Of a stretch of DNA of 64,000 bases, positions 17,476 through 24,831 are shown piece after piece; the stretch's first letter is position 1; each line of letters starts with the position of its first letter. A model generated the notes under the pieces. The model saw only the letters and a program-made list of their open reading frames with translations, made no database searches and was not told the DNA's origin. The position numbers were made by a program, and so were the translations under genes. The stretch covers positions 124,001-188,000 of the forward strand of contig NZ_VZQQ01000007.1 in NCBI RefSeq assembly GCF_014397785.1, in the 5' to 3' direction. Origin of the DNA: Paraburkholderia podalyriae. GTDB taxonomy: Bacteria; Pseudomonadota; Gammaproteobacteria; Burkholderiales; Burkholderiaceae.

Positions 17476-19290
17476 ATGATGCTTCGTTGCTTCCCTTCGT
17501 TGCGCCGCTTGCTGACGGCGGGATTACCAGCCGCCGCGCTGACGATGACGCTTTCTGTCGTCAGCGCGGTGCCGTTCGGTGAACGGTGCATCGCAGCCGA
17601 GCAGTCCGATGCGTCGAGCGGCGCGCAAAGCACGGAAACGGGGGACAGCGCGGACGCCGCCGCATCCGCGCCCAACGCGCCAGGCCAGGGGCCAGAGGCG
17701 AACGCAGCGCCGGTCGGCGATGTGCGCGAGCCGCACGCGACGGCGGCGCGTCCGAATGGCGAGCCGCGCAAGCGGACGGCTTCGCGTGGCGATACGCAGG
17801 CTGCATCGGATGCACCGGCCTCGGCCGACGCGACAGCCAGGCCACGCAACGATAAGGCGTCGACGCCCGCGATCCCGGTGCCGCCTGAAACCACGAGCGT
17901 CACCACGCATTCGCTTCGCGTGGACGGCCGCAAGCTCGACTACACCGCGAGCGCCGGCAATCTGTTGCTGCACGACAAGACCGGCGCGGCCAACGCGAGC
18001 GTGTTCTATGTCGCTTACGCGGTGCCCACGAAAACGCCAGCGACGCGTCCAATCACCTTTCTGTTCAACGGCGGCCCAGGCGCCGGCAGCGTGTTTCTGA
18101 TGATGGGCTCGGTCGGGCCGAAGCGGGTGCGCACCGCGAGCCCCGCGAGCACGCCGCCCGCGCCGTATTCGCTCGACGACAACCCCGACACCCTGCTCGA
18201 CACCAGCGACCTCGTGTTCATCGACGCGGTCGGCGCCGGCCTGTCGAGACCGGTCGGGCATGGCGCGGGCAAGGACTTCTGGGGCGTCGATCAGGACGTC
18301 AGTGCGTTTGCGCAATTCATCGACCGTTATCTGACGGTGAATCAGCGCTGGAATTCGCCGAAGTACCTGCTTGGCGAATCGTATGGCACCGCGCGCGCCG
18401 CGATGCTCGCTTATCGGTTGGGGCAGAACAATATCGCGCTGAACGGCGTGATCCTGCTGTCGTCGGTACTCAATTCCGCGGCGTTCTCGCCGGGTACCGA
18501 TTTCAAGAGCGAGAGTTATCTGCCGAGTTTCGCGGCGATCGCTTGGTATCACGACAAGGTCACGCCAAAGCCCGCGAGCCTGGCGGCCTTTCTCGACGAA
18601 GCGCGCGCGTTCGCTCGCGGACCCTATGCGCAGGCGCTCGAACAAGGCGACGCGCTGCCCGACGACCAGCGCGACGCAATCGCCGCGCGCGTCGCGTACT
18701 TCACCGGACTCGACGCGGGCTTCGTCAGGCGCAACCGACTGCGTCTTTATCCGTCGCGTTTTCGAAACGAGCTGCTGCGCAACGAGTCGCGCAGCGTGGG
18801 CCGCTACGATGCGCGTTTCGAAGGCCTGAATCACGACGATGCATCGGAGGACCCCGACTTCGATGCGTCGGTGAGCAGCGTATCGAATGCGTTCAATGCG
18901 GCGCTTCATCAGCACCTGGCGGAAGACCTGCACTACACGCCAACCGATCGTTACCTGGTGTTCAGCGACGACGCATTGAAGCAATGGGACTGGAAACATC
19001 GCGAATGGTGGGGCGAGCGGCTGCAGCTCCCCTACGCGGGCGGCGATCTGGCCGAAGCGATGCGGCAGAACCCGCAGTTGCGGGTGCTGTCGCTGAACGG
19101 CTACTTCGATCTGGCTACCCCGTTCTTCGCGACCGAATACGCGCTCGCTCATCTCGGCCTCGATCGGCCGCTGCGCGAGAACGTGCGCATCGCCTACTAT
19201 CCGACCGGCCACATGGTCTATCTCGACGATGCCGCGCTGCACGCGATGAAGCGCGATCTGGTGAGTTTTTATACGTCGCAGCCGCGTTGA
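17476..19290 (+). CDS. S10 family serine carboxypeptidase, exported
   Basis: About 604 residues with an N-terminal signal sequence (MMLRCFPSLRRLLTAGLPAA). A low-complexity Ala/Pro/Thr-rich linker of about 100 residues follows. The peptidase domain has the oxyanion FNGGPGAGS and the catalytic triad Ser302 (GESYGTAR), Asp545 (GYFDLATP) and His579 (PTGHMVYLD). S10 enzymes remove C-terminal residues, often at acid pH, and are less common in bacteria. A GTG at 17449 is an alternative start; neither start has a strong ribosome site. Probably periplasmic. Confidence 0.88.
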   Translation: MMLRCFPSLRRLLTAGLPAAALTMTLSVVSAVPFGERCIAAEQSDASSGAQSTETGDSADAAASAPNAPGQGPEANAAPVGDVREPHATAARPNGEPRKRTASRGDTQAASDAPASADATARPRNDKASTPAIPVPPETTSVTTHSLRVDGRKLDYTASAGNLLLHDKTGAANASVFYVAYAVPTKTPATRPITFLFNGGPGAGSVFLMMGSVGPKRVRTASPASTPPAPYSLDDNPDTLLDTSDLVFIDAVGAGLSRPVGHGAGKDFWGVDQDVSAFAQFIDRYLTVNQRWNSPKYLLGESYGTARAAMLAYRLGQNNIALNGVILLSSVLNSAAFSPGTDFKSESYLPSFAAIAWYHDKVTPKPASLAAFLDEARAFARGPYAQALEQGDALPDDQRDAIAARVAYFTGLDAGFVRRNRLRLYPSRFRNELLRNESRSVGRYDARFEGLNHDDASEDPDFDASVSSVSNAFNAALHQHLAEDLHYTPTDRYLVFSDDALKQWDWKHREWWGERLQLPYAGGDLAEAMRQNPQLRVLSLNGYFDLATPFFATEYALAHLGLDRPLRENVRIAYYPTGHMVYLDDAALHAMKRDLVSFYTSQPR

Positions 19291-19384
19291 GATCGGCCAA
19301 TCGGCGCATGCCGTGCAACGGTATAATTCCAGGCATCGTGGAGTCGCCGCGCGCTCCGTCAACCGGCTTCATCGTTTGCCGCTC

Positions 19385-20131
19385 ATGCCATTCACACCGA
19401 TTCCGTCCTTCGCGCGTAAGCGCATTTCCGACGTGGTGTCCGACCAGATCAAGCAACTGATCTCGGAGGGCACGTTGATGCCCGGCGACCGGCTGCCGGC
19501 CGAGCGCGATCTCGCGGCGCAGCTGGGCGTGTCGCGGCCGTCGCTGCGCGAGGCGCTGATCCGGCTGGAGGCGGACGGTTACATCGAAACGTCGGGGCGC
19601 GGGGGCTTCACGGTGGTCGACGTGACCGCGCCGATCATCTCGAAGCCGCTTGCCGAACTGCTGCTGCAAAATCCGCGTACCAGTGCCGACATTCTGGAGT
19701 TGCGCCAGGGGCTCGAAGCGATTTCAACCGTCTATGCCGCGCAGCGCGCCACCGCCACGGACCTGAAGAAAATCCGCGCCGCGTTCGAGGCGTTGAAAGC
19801 CGCGTCGTTGTCGCACGATCGCGCGAATCTCGCCGAACTCGATGCCGCATTCCATCTCGCGATCGCCGATTCCACGCACAACGTCGCGTTGGCGCATGTG
19901 ATGCACGGCATTCATACGCTGATTCGGGAGGGCATGCGCCAGTATCATCGGTTGATCGATTACGACGACGCGATGGAAAAGCAGTTGATGAGCCAGCACC
20001 AGGCGATTTACGACGCCGTCGTCGCACGCGATGCGCCCAAAGCGCGCAAAGCGGCCGAGCGGCATCTGGCCTTCGTGCGCGAGATTTATCAGGACGATGC
20101 GACGAAGCCGTCGGCCGCCGTGATTTCCTGA
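19385..20131 (+). CDS. lldR: FadR/GntR-family regulator of lactate utilisation
   Basis: 248 residues. The N-terminal winged helix (QIKQLISEGTLMPGDRLPAE, VSRPSLREALIRLEADGYIE) is followed by a helical FCD effector domain with AELDAAFHLAIADSTHN and the metal-site histidines near HHxR-type positions. It lies directly upstream of lutABC on the same strand, with a FadR-class operator in between, so it is probably the L-lactate-responsive repressor LldR. A TATAAT hexamer lies upstream (19322-19327). The name is based on family and context. Confidence 0.85.
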   Translation: MPFTPIPSFARKRISDVVSDQIKQLISEGTLMPGDRLPAERDLAAQLGVSRPSLREALIRLEADGYIETSGRGGFTVVDVTAPIISKPLAELLLQNPRTSADILELRQGLEAISTVYAAQRATATDLKKIRAAFEALKAASLSHDRANLAELDAAFHLAIADSTHNVALAHVMHGIHTLIREGMRQYHRLIDYDDAMEKQLMSQHQAIYDAVVARDAPKARKAAERHLAFVREIYQDDATKPSAAVIS

Positions 20132-20163
20132 TTTCCCCGATTTCGAGGCCCGCGCTGTCCGAA

Positions 20164-20192
20164 TTGACACCGCCAACGGACTTTTCTATAGT
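20164..20192 (+). promoter_or_regulatory. Sigma-70 promoter of lutABC
   Basis: TTGACA at 20164-20169, a 17-base spacer, and TATAGT at 20187-20192: a near-consensus promoter placed 86 bases before the lutA start codon. Confidence 0.85.
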
Positions 20193-20218
20193 CTTGGTCA
20201 GACCAACATGACCAAGAC
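20191..20218. promoter_or_regulatory. LldR-type operator overlapping the lut transcription start
   Basis: A perfect dyad TTGGTCAGACCAA (20194-20206) fits the NGGTNNNACCN class bound by FadR-subfamily proteins. It sits inside a larger inverted repeat, GTCTTGGTC (20191-20199) and GACCAAGAC (20210-20218). A further GGTCGACC palindrome lies at 20237-20244. The position just after the -10 box predicts repression. Confidence 0.8.
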
Positions 20219-20277
20219 GGCCAGACGGGCCACTTCGGTCGACCAACATCGTCACCGCCGCTTTTCCCCGAGAGCCT

Positions 20278-21021
20278 ATGAAAGTCGCGCTGTTTATCCC
20301 GTGCTTTATCGACGCGTTCTATCCCGAGGTCGGTATCGCGACCCTCGAACTGCTCGAACGTTTCGGCATCGAGGTCGACTATCCGCAGCAGCAGACCTGC
20401 TGCGGCCAGCCGATGGCCAATAGCGGCGCGCATGCGGACGCCGCCGCGACCGAGCGACTGTTCGCGCGCAACTTCGCGGGCTATGACTACATCGTCGGGC
20501 CGTCCGCGAGCTGCATTCATCATGTGCGCGAGCATCTGAGTGCACTCGAGCAGACCGATGAAGTGAAGAAACTGCGCGCGAGCGCTTACGAACTGGTCGA
20601 GTTTCTGCACGACGTGATCGGCGCGCGCGAATTCCCGTGGGCCGAGTTTCCGCATCGCGTCGGTCTGCATACCAGTTGCAGCGCGCTGCGTCATCTGAAG
20701 CAAGCGTCCGTGTCGGAGATCGCCGGCAAGCCGTTTTCGAAGCCGCGCGCGTTGCTCGAAGGCGTGAAGGGCATCGAGTTCGTGAAGCCCGCGAGGCCCG
20801 ACGAATGCTGCGGTTTTGGCGGCACGTTCTCGGTGACCGAAGAGGCGGTGTCGGTGCGCATGGGACAGGACAAGGTGCGCGACCATCTGAATGCGGGTGC
20901 CGAGTACATCGTCTCGGGCGACATGTCGTGTCTGATGCACCAGCAGGGTTGCGCCGAACGCATGAAGGCCGACACGCACTTCATCCATATTGCGCAGGTT
21001 CTCAATGGAGCGCGCTCATGA
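20278..21021 (+). CDS. lutA: Lactate utilisation protein A (Fe-S oxidoreductase)
   Basis: 247 residues with two CCG-type cysteine domains: QQQTCCGQPMANSG early and PDECCGFGGTFSV late. These are the cofactor-binding repeats shared with glycolate oxidase and heterodisulfide reductase subunits. With LutB and LutC it oxidises L-lactate to pyruvate at the membrane, feeding electrons to the respiratory chain. It is the first gene of the operon, behind a strong promoter and operator, and overlaps lutB by four bases (ATGA). Confidence 0.93.
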   Translation: MKVALFIPCFIDAFYPEVGIATLELLERFGIEVDYPQQQTCCGQPMANSGAHADAAATERLFARNFAGYDYIVGPSASCIHHVREHLSALEQTDEVKKLRASAYELVEFLHDVIGAREFPWAEFPHRVGLHTSCSALRHLKQASVSEIAGKPFSKPRALLEGVKGIEFVKPARPDECCGFGGTFSVTEEAVSVRMGQDKVRDHLNAGAEYIVSGDMSCLMHQQGCAERMKADTHFIHIAQVLNGARS

Positions 21022-22421
21022 GCCGTGGCGATCACCGTGTCGATCACGCCAAAGCGGCGGGTTCTTTCATCGGCAAGACCGAACACGTCGCGTTCCACGA
21101 CAAGCGTCTGTGGGACTTGCGCGAGAAGCGGGATGCGCAGGCGCACGGCATTGCCGAATGGGAAACGCTGCGCTCGCTGGCGTCGGGCATCAAGGAGCAC
21201 ACGCTGTCGGATCTGGCCGACTACCTCGAGCAGTTTGCGGCGGCGGCCGAGGCCAATGGCGTGGTCGTGCATTGGGCGGCAGACGCGCAAGAACACAACG
21301 CCACCGTTCACCAGCTGATGTCCGAGCGCGGCATGACGACGCTGGTGAAGAGCAAGTCGATGCTGACCGACGAATGCCGGATGCGCGAGTATCTCGAACC
21401 GCGCGGCATTACCGTGATGGAGACGGACCTCGGCGAGCGCATCCAGCAGCTCGATCATCAGGACCCGAGTCATATGGTCGTGCCGGCCGTGCACAAGCTG
21501 CGCGCGGACGTGGCCGAACTGTTCGGCCGCACCATCGGCACCGATCCGACGAATAGCGACATTCACTATCTCGCCGAAAGTCAGCGCATGAACACACGGC
21601 CGTATTTCGTGCGCGAGAAAACGGCTGGTATGACCGGCTGCAATTTCGCGGTGGCGGAAACCGGCACGGTCGTCGTCTGCACGAATGAAGGCAATGCGGA
21701 TTTGTCCGCGAACGTGCCGCCGCTGCATATCGCTTCGATCGGAATCGAGAAGCTGATACCGAAGGTGTCGGATCTTGGCGTGTTCGTCCGCATGCTGTCG
21801 CGCAGCGCATTGGGTTCGCCGATCACACAGTACACGTCGCATTTCCGTGCGCCGCGGCCGGGCACCGAGATGCATTTCATCCTCGTCGATCATGGCCGCT
21901 CCGAACGGCTCGCGATGGCGGACTTCTGGTACTCGCTCAAGTGTATTCGCTGCGGCGCGTGCATGAATACATGTCCGGTCTATCGACGCAGCGGCGGCCT
22001 CTCTTATGGCGGCACCTATTCGGGGCCGATCGGCGCGATCATCAATCCGACTTTCGATCTGAAACGCTATAGCGCGTTGCCGTTCGCGTCGACACTCAAT
22101 GGCAGGTGCACGAACGTGTGTCCCGTGAAGATCAATATTCACGAGCAGATCTATCAATGGCGCGCGGTGATCGCCGAGCAACACGAAGTGCCGTTCGTGA
22201 AACAGGAGGTGCTGAAGATGGCGGGGCGTCTGCTATCGAGTCCGACCTTGTATCGCGCGACGGTGTCGTCGATGGGCAGCGCGTTGCGGCGGCTGCCGAA
22301 TTTCGTGCTGTACAACCCTCTGAATATCTGGGGCCGGCAGCGCGAATTGCCGGAAGCGCCGAAGATGACCTTTCACGCGTGGTACAAGAAGAATCGCGGA
22401 GGCAGCGATGACATCACGTGA
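21018..22421 (+). CDS. lutB: Lactate utilisation iron-sulfur protein B
   Basis: 467 residues. The N-terminal LUD-like domain carries ETGTVVVCTNEGNADL; the C-terminal half has two [4Fe-4S] clusters of the ferredoxin type (CIRCGACMNTCPVYRRSGG and CTNVCPVKINIHE). It is the electron-transfer subunit of the LutABC lactate oxidase. The ATG overlaps the lutA stop, and the end overlaps lutC by 14 bases, so translation is coupled through the operon. Confidence 0.93.
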   Translation: MSRGDHRVDHAKAAGSFIGKTEHVAFHDKRLWDLREKRDAQAHGIAEWETLRSLASGIKEHTLSDLADYLEQFAAAAEANGVVVHWAADAQEHNATVHQLMSERGMTTLVKSKSMLTDECRMREYLEPRGITVMETDLGERIQQLDHQDPSHMVVPAVHKLRADVAELFGRTIGTDPTNSDIHYLAESQRMNTRPYFVREKTAGMTGCNFAVAETGTVVVCTNEGNADLSANVPPLHIASIGIEKLIPKVSDLGVFVRMLSRSALGSPITQYTSHFRAPRPGTEMHFILVDHGRSERLAMADFWYSLKCIRCGACMNTCPVYRRSGGLSYGGTYSGPIGAIINPTFDLKRYSALPFASTLNGRCTNVCPVKINIHEQIYQWRAVIAEQHEVPFVKQEVLKMAGRLLSSPTLYRATVSSMGSALRRLPNFVLYNPLNIWGRQRELPEAPKMTFHAWYKKNRGGSDDIT

Positions 22422-22992
22422 GGCTTTTCTCGCCAAAGTGCGTGCCGCGCAGCCGGCTGCGCGGCCGCGTCCCGACGTGCCGTTGTTCGATGCGGTTGGC
22501 GGCGATCTGCGGGCGCGATTCACGGCGGCGTTGCAAACGATGGGTGGCACGTGCGTCGAAGCGCCGAGCGCGAGCGGCGTCAGCGATCTGATTCGCGAGC
22601 GTTTCAGCGCGGCGGCGTCGATCGCATCGGCGAGCCCGGAAGTGCCGGGCACGCGGGCGATCGGCGCGGATATCGAGCCCGCATCGCTGCAGGACGTGGA
22701 CGTCGGCGTGGTGCGGGCACGCTTTGGCGTCGCCGAAACCGGCTCGGTGTGGTTCAGCGAGCGCGAATACGTGGTCAATGCATTGGGCTACCTCGTCCAG
22801 CATCTGGTCGTGCTGCTCGATCCGTCGCAATTGCTCGATGGACTGCAAGACGTCTATCGTCGCGACGATTTCCGCAGCGCGCGTTATGCGGCGCTGGTGA
22901 CGGGACCGTCGGCCACCGCCGACATCGAGGGCGTACTGATTCGCGGCGCACAGGGCGTGCGTTCGCTGACGGTCGTGTGGCTCGGGGGCTGA
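22408..22992 (+). CDS. lutC: Lactate utilisation protein C (LUD domain)
   Basis: 194-residue LUD-domain protein. Typical elements are RARFGVAETGSVWFSEREY, QHLVVLLDPSQLLDGLQDVY and the C-terminal ALVTGPSATADIEGVLIRGA glycine-rich loop. It is the third subunit of the lactate oxidase and starts inside the end of lutB. A LexA box and the nuclease gene follow, so the operon probably ends here, though no terminator is seen in the 69-base gap. Confidence 0.93.
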   Translation: MTSREAFLAKVRAAQPAARPRPDVPLFDAVGGDLRARFTAALQTMGGTCVEAPSASGVSDLIRERFSAAASIASASPEVPGTRAIGADIEPASLQDVDVGVVRARFGVAETGSVWFSEREYVVNALGYLVQHLVVLLDPSQLLDGLQDVYRRDDFRSARYAALVTGPSATADIEGVLIRGAQGVRSLTVVWLGG

Positions 22993-23029
22993 TGCGTGGC
23001 GGTTGTCGCGCCGGACTTTGCTATCATCA

Positions 23030-23045
23030 CTGTATAAACATACAG
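23030..23045. promoter_or_regulatory. LexA (SOS) box
   Basis: CTGTATAAACATACAG fits the CTGT-N8-ACAG consensus used by LexA in beta- and gammaproteobacteria, with an AT-rich core. It ends 16 bases before the GTG start of the VRR-NUC nuclease gene, so it would block that operon's promoter or early transcript. Confidence 0.8.
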
Positions 23046-23061
23046 GTTCTGCAAAAACGCC

Positions 23062-24831
23062 GTGGCAACCGATGCTCGCTCAGAGCGCCGCTCTGAGGTC
23101 CCTTATTACCTGCTGAATTTCGAGCGCGCGCTTGCGTGGCTGGCCGCGCGTTACGACGACCTGCTCGACGACGAAGAGCACGCTTTTCTGCAGACTTTCG
23201 CGACGTTGCCACAGGCATCGCGTGCGTTGCTGGTGCGCATGCTGATGCGCAAGGGCATGCTGTTCCGCGCGAGCCGCCTCGTTTATGACGAAATCGGCTG
23301 CCCATTGCGGGCGGTGCTGCCGATGGCGGCGCATCGCTGGATCGACACCGAACCGGCTTTGTCTGTCGACGATCTATTCGCGCTCAGCACGCGTGCGCAA
23401 TTGCTGGACATGTTCGCCGAAGCGATCGCGCGGATTCCCGGCGCGAAGGCGTTGCGCAAAGCGGATCTGCTCGAAACGCTGCGCGCGTTTTACCAAACTG
23501 CCAGCGGCGACGCGCATGCGAGCCCATCGCGTCCGCTTTCGGCATGGCATGGCGCCACGACGGACCGCGTGCTGCGCGTCGCGATCGCGCCGTTGTGCGA
23601 TCGCTTGCGCCTGATGTTCTTCGGCAATCTGCATCAGGACTGGTCGGAGTTCGTGCTCGCCGATCTTGGCGTGTTCCAGTACGAAAAGGTCGCGTTCGGG
23701 ACTTCGTCGCGCGCGTTCCAGCAGCGCGCCGACGTGGACGTATATCTCGCGCTGCACGCGTGCCGCGAAGCGCTCGAATGGCTACCGGTCGACCACGACG
23801 TCTCCGTACTGCACGAACTGATCGCGACCGTCCGCTCGATCGACACCGCGAATGCGTGGCTCGAAATGCGTCGCGCAAAACTGCTGTTCCGGATCGGCCG
23901 GGATTGCGAGCGGCGTGCGCAGTGGGACTCCGCGCTCGCGGTATACGAAGCGTGCGCGTGGCCCGACGCGCGTCATCGACGCATGCGCGTGCTCGAGCGC
24001 AGCGAGCGCTACGGCGAAGCGCTCGCGCTGGCCTCGCAGGCCGATGTCGCGCCCGGGAGCGAGGAAGAGGCGCAGCGCGTCGCCCGAATGTTGCCGCGCT
24101 TGCGGCGCAAATGCGGCGTGCCGGTGCCGCGCGCGCCAGCGGCGCGGACTGTCGAGCGCGGCACGCTGGTGCTAGCGAAGCCTGATACGCCGGTGGCCGT
24201 CGAATACGTGGTGCGCGATCATTTGAGCAGCGACGCGGCGCCGGTGCATTACGTCGAGAACGCGCTGATCAATTCGCTGTTCGGCCTGCTGTGCTGGGAG
24301 CCGGTGTTCGCGGCGCTGCCCGGCGCGTTTTTTCATCCGTTCCAACGCGAACCGGCCGATCTGCACGCGCCGGATTTTCACGCGCGTCGCGCGACGCAGT
24401 TCGCCGCCTGCTTCGCGCAGCTCGATAGCGGCGCGTATCGAGAGACGATTCTGCGGCATCTGCGCGACAAGGCCGGCATGCAATCGCCGTTCGTGTTCTG
24501 GGGACTGCTGACGCCCGAACTCGTCGCGCTCGCGCTCGACTGTCTGCCCGCCGCGCATCTGAAGCTGTGGTTCGAACGCTGGCTGCGTGACATTCGCGGC
24601 AATCGTTCGGGCTTGCCCGACCTGATCCGGTTCTGGCCGGCCGAGCGTCGCTATGAATTGATCGAAGTGAAAGGCCCCGGCGATCGTCTGCAGGACAACC
24701 AGGTCCGTTGGCTCGCGTACTGCGTGCAGCACGGCATGCCGGTCCGCGTGGTCGATGTCCGATGGGCCGGGCAGGAGCCGCAGAGCGAAGCCGATGTCGC
24801 GACGCCAGCCGCCGCGGAGCGCGTTGCATGA
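23062..24831 (+). CDS. FAN1-like VRR-NUC domain nuclease
   Basis: 589 residues, close to bacterial FAN1 homologues. The N-terminal half is helical (a SAP-like and TPR-like region is expected there). The C-terminal VRR-NUC domain has the full active site: Asp520 in GLPDLIRF, Glu535-x-Lys537 in IEVKGPGDRL and Gln547 in DNQVRWL. FAN1 enzymes cut branched and 5'-flap DNA and help repair interstrand crosslinks. Translation begins at GTG. It overlaps the helicase gene by four bases (ATGA) and is preceded by a LexA box, so SOS induction is likely. Confidence 0.88.
   Translation: MATDARSERRSEVPYYLLNFERALAWLAARYDDLLDDEEHAFLQTFATLPQASRALLVRMLMRKGMLFRASRLVYDEIGCPLRAVLPMAAHRWIDTEPALSVDDLFALSTRAQLLDMFAEAIARIPGAKALRKADLLETLRAFYQTASGDAHASPSRPLSAWHGATTDRVLRVAIAPLCDRLRLMFFGNLHQDWSEFVLADLGVFQYEKVAFGTSSRAFQQRADVDVYLALHACREALEWLPVDHDVSVLHELIATVRSIDTANAWLEMRRAKLLFRIGRDCERRAQWDSALAVYEACAWPDARHRRMRVLERSERYGEALALASQADVAPGSEEEAQRVARMLPRLRRKCGVPVPRAPAARTVERGTLVLAKPDTPVAVEYVVRDHLSSDAAPVHYVENALINSLFGLLCWEPVFAALPGAFFHPFQREPADLHAPDFHARRATQFAACFAQLDSGAYRETILRHLRDKAGMQSPFVFWGLLTPELVALALDCLPAAHLKLWFERWLRDIRGNRSGLPDLIRFWPAERRYELIEVKGPGDRLQDNQVRWLAYCVQHGMPVRVVDVRWAGQEPQSEADVATPAAAERVA

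Noticed and set aside
17524..19362. Minus-strand open frame of 612 codons opposite the S10 peptidase
   Set aside because: Shadow of a gene with a complete catalytic triad on the plus strand.
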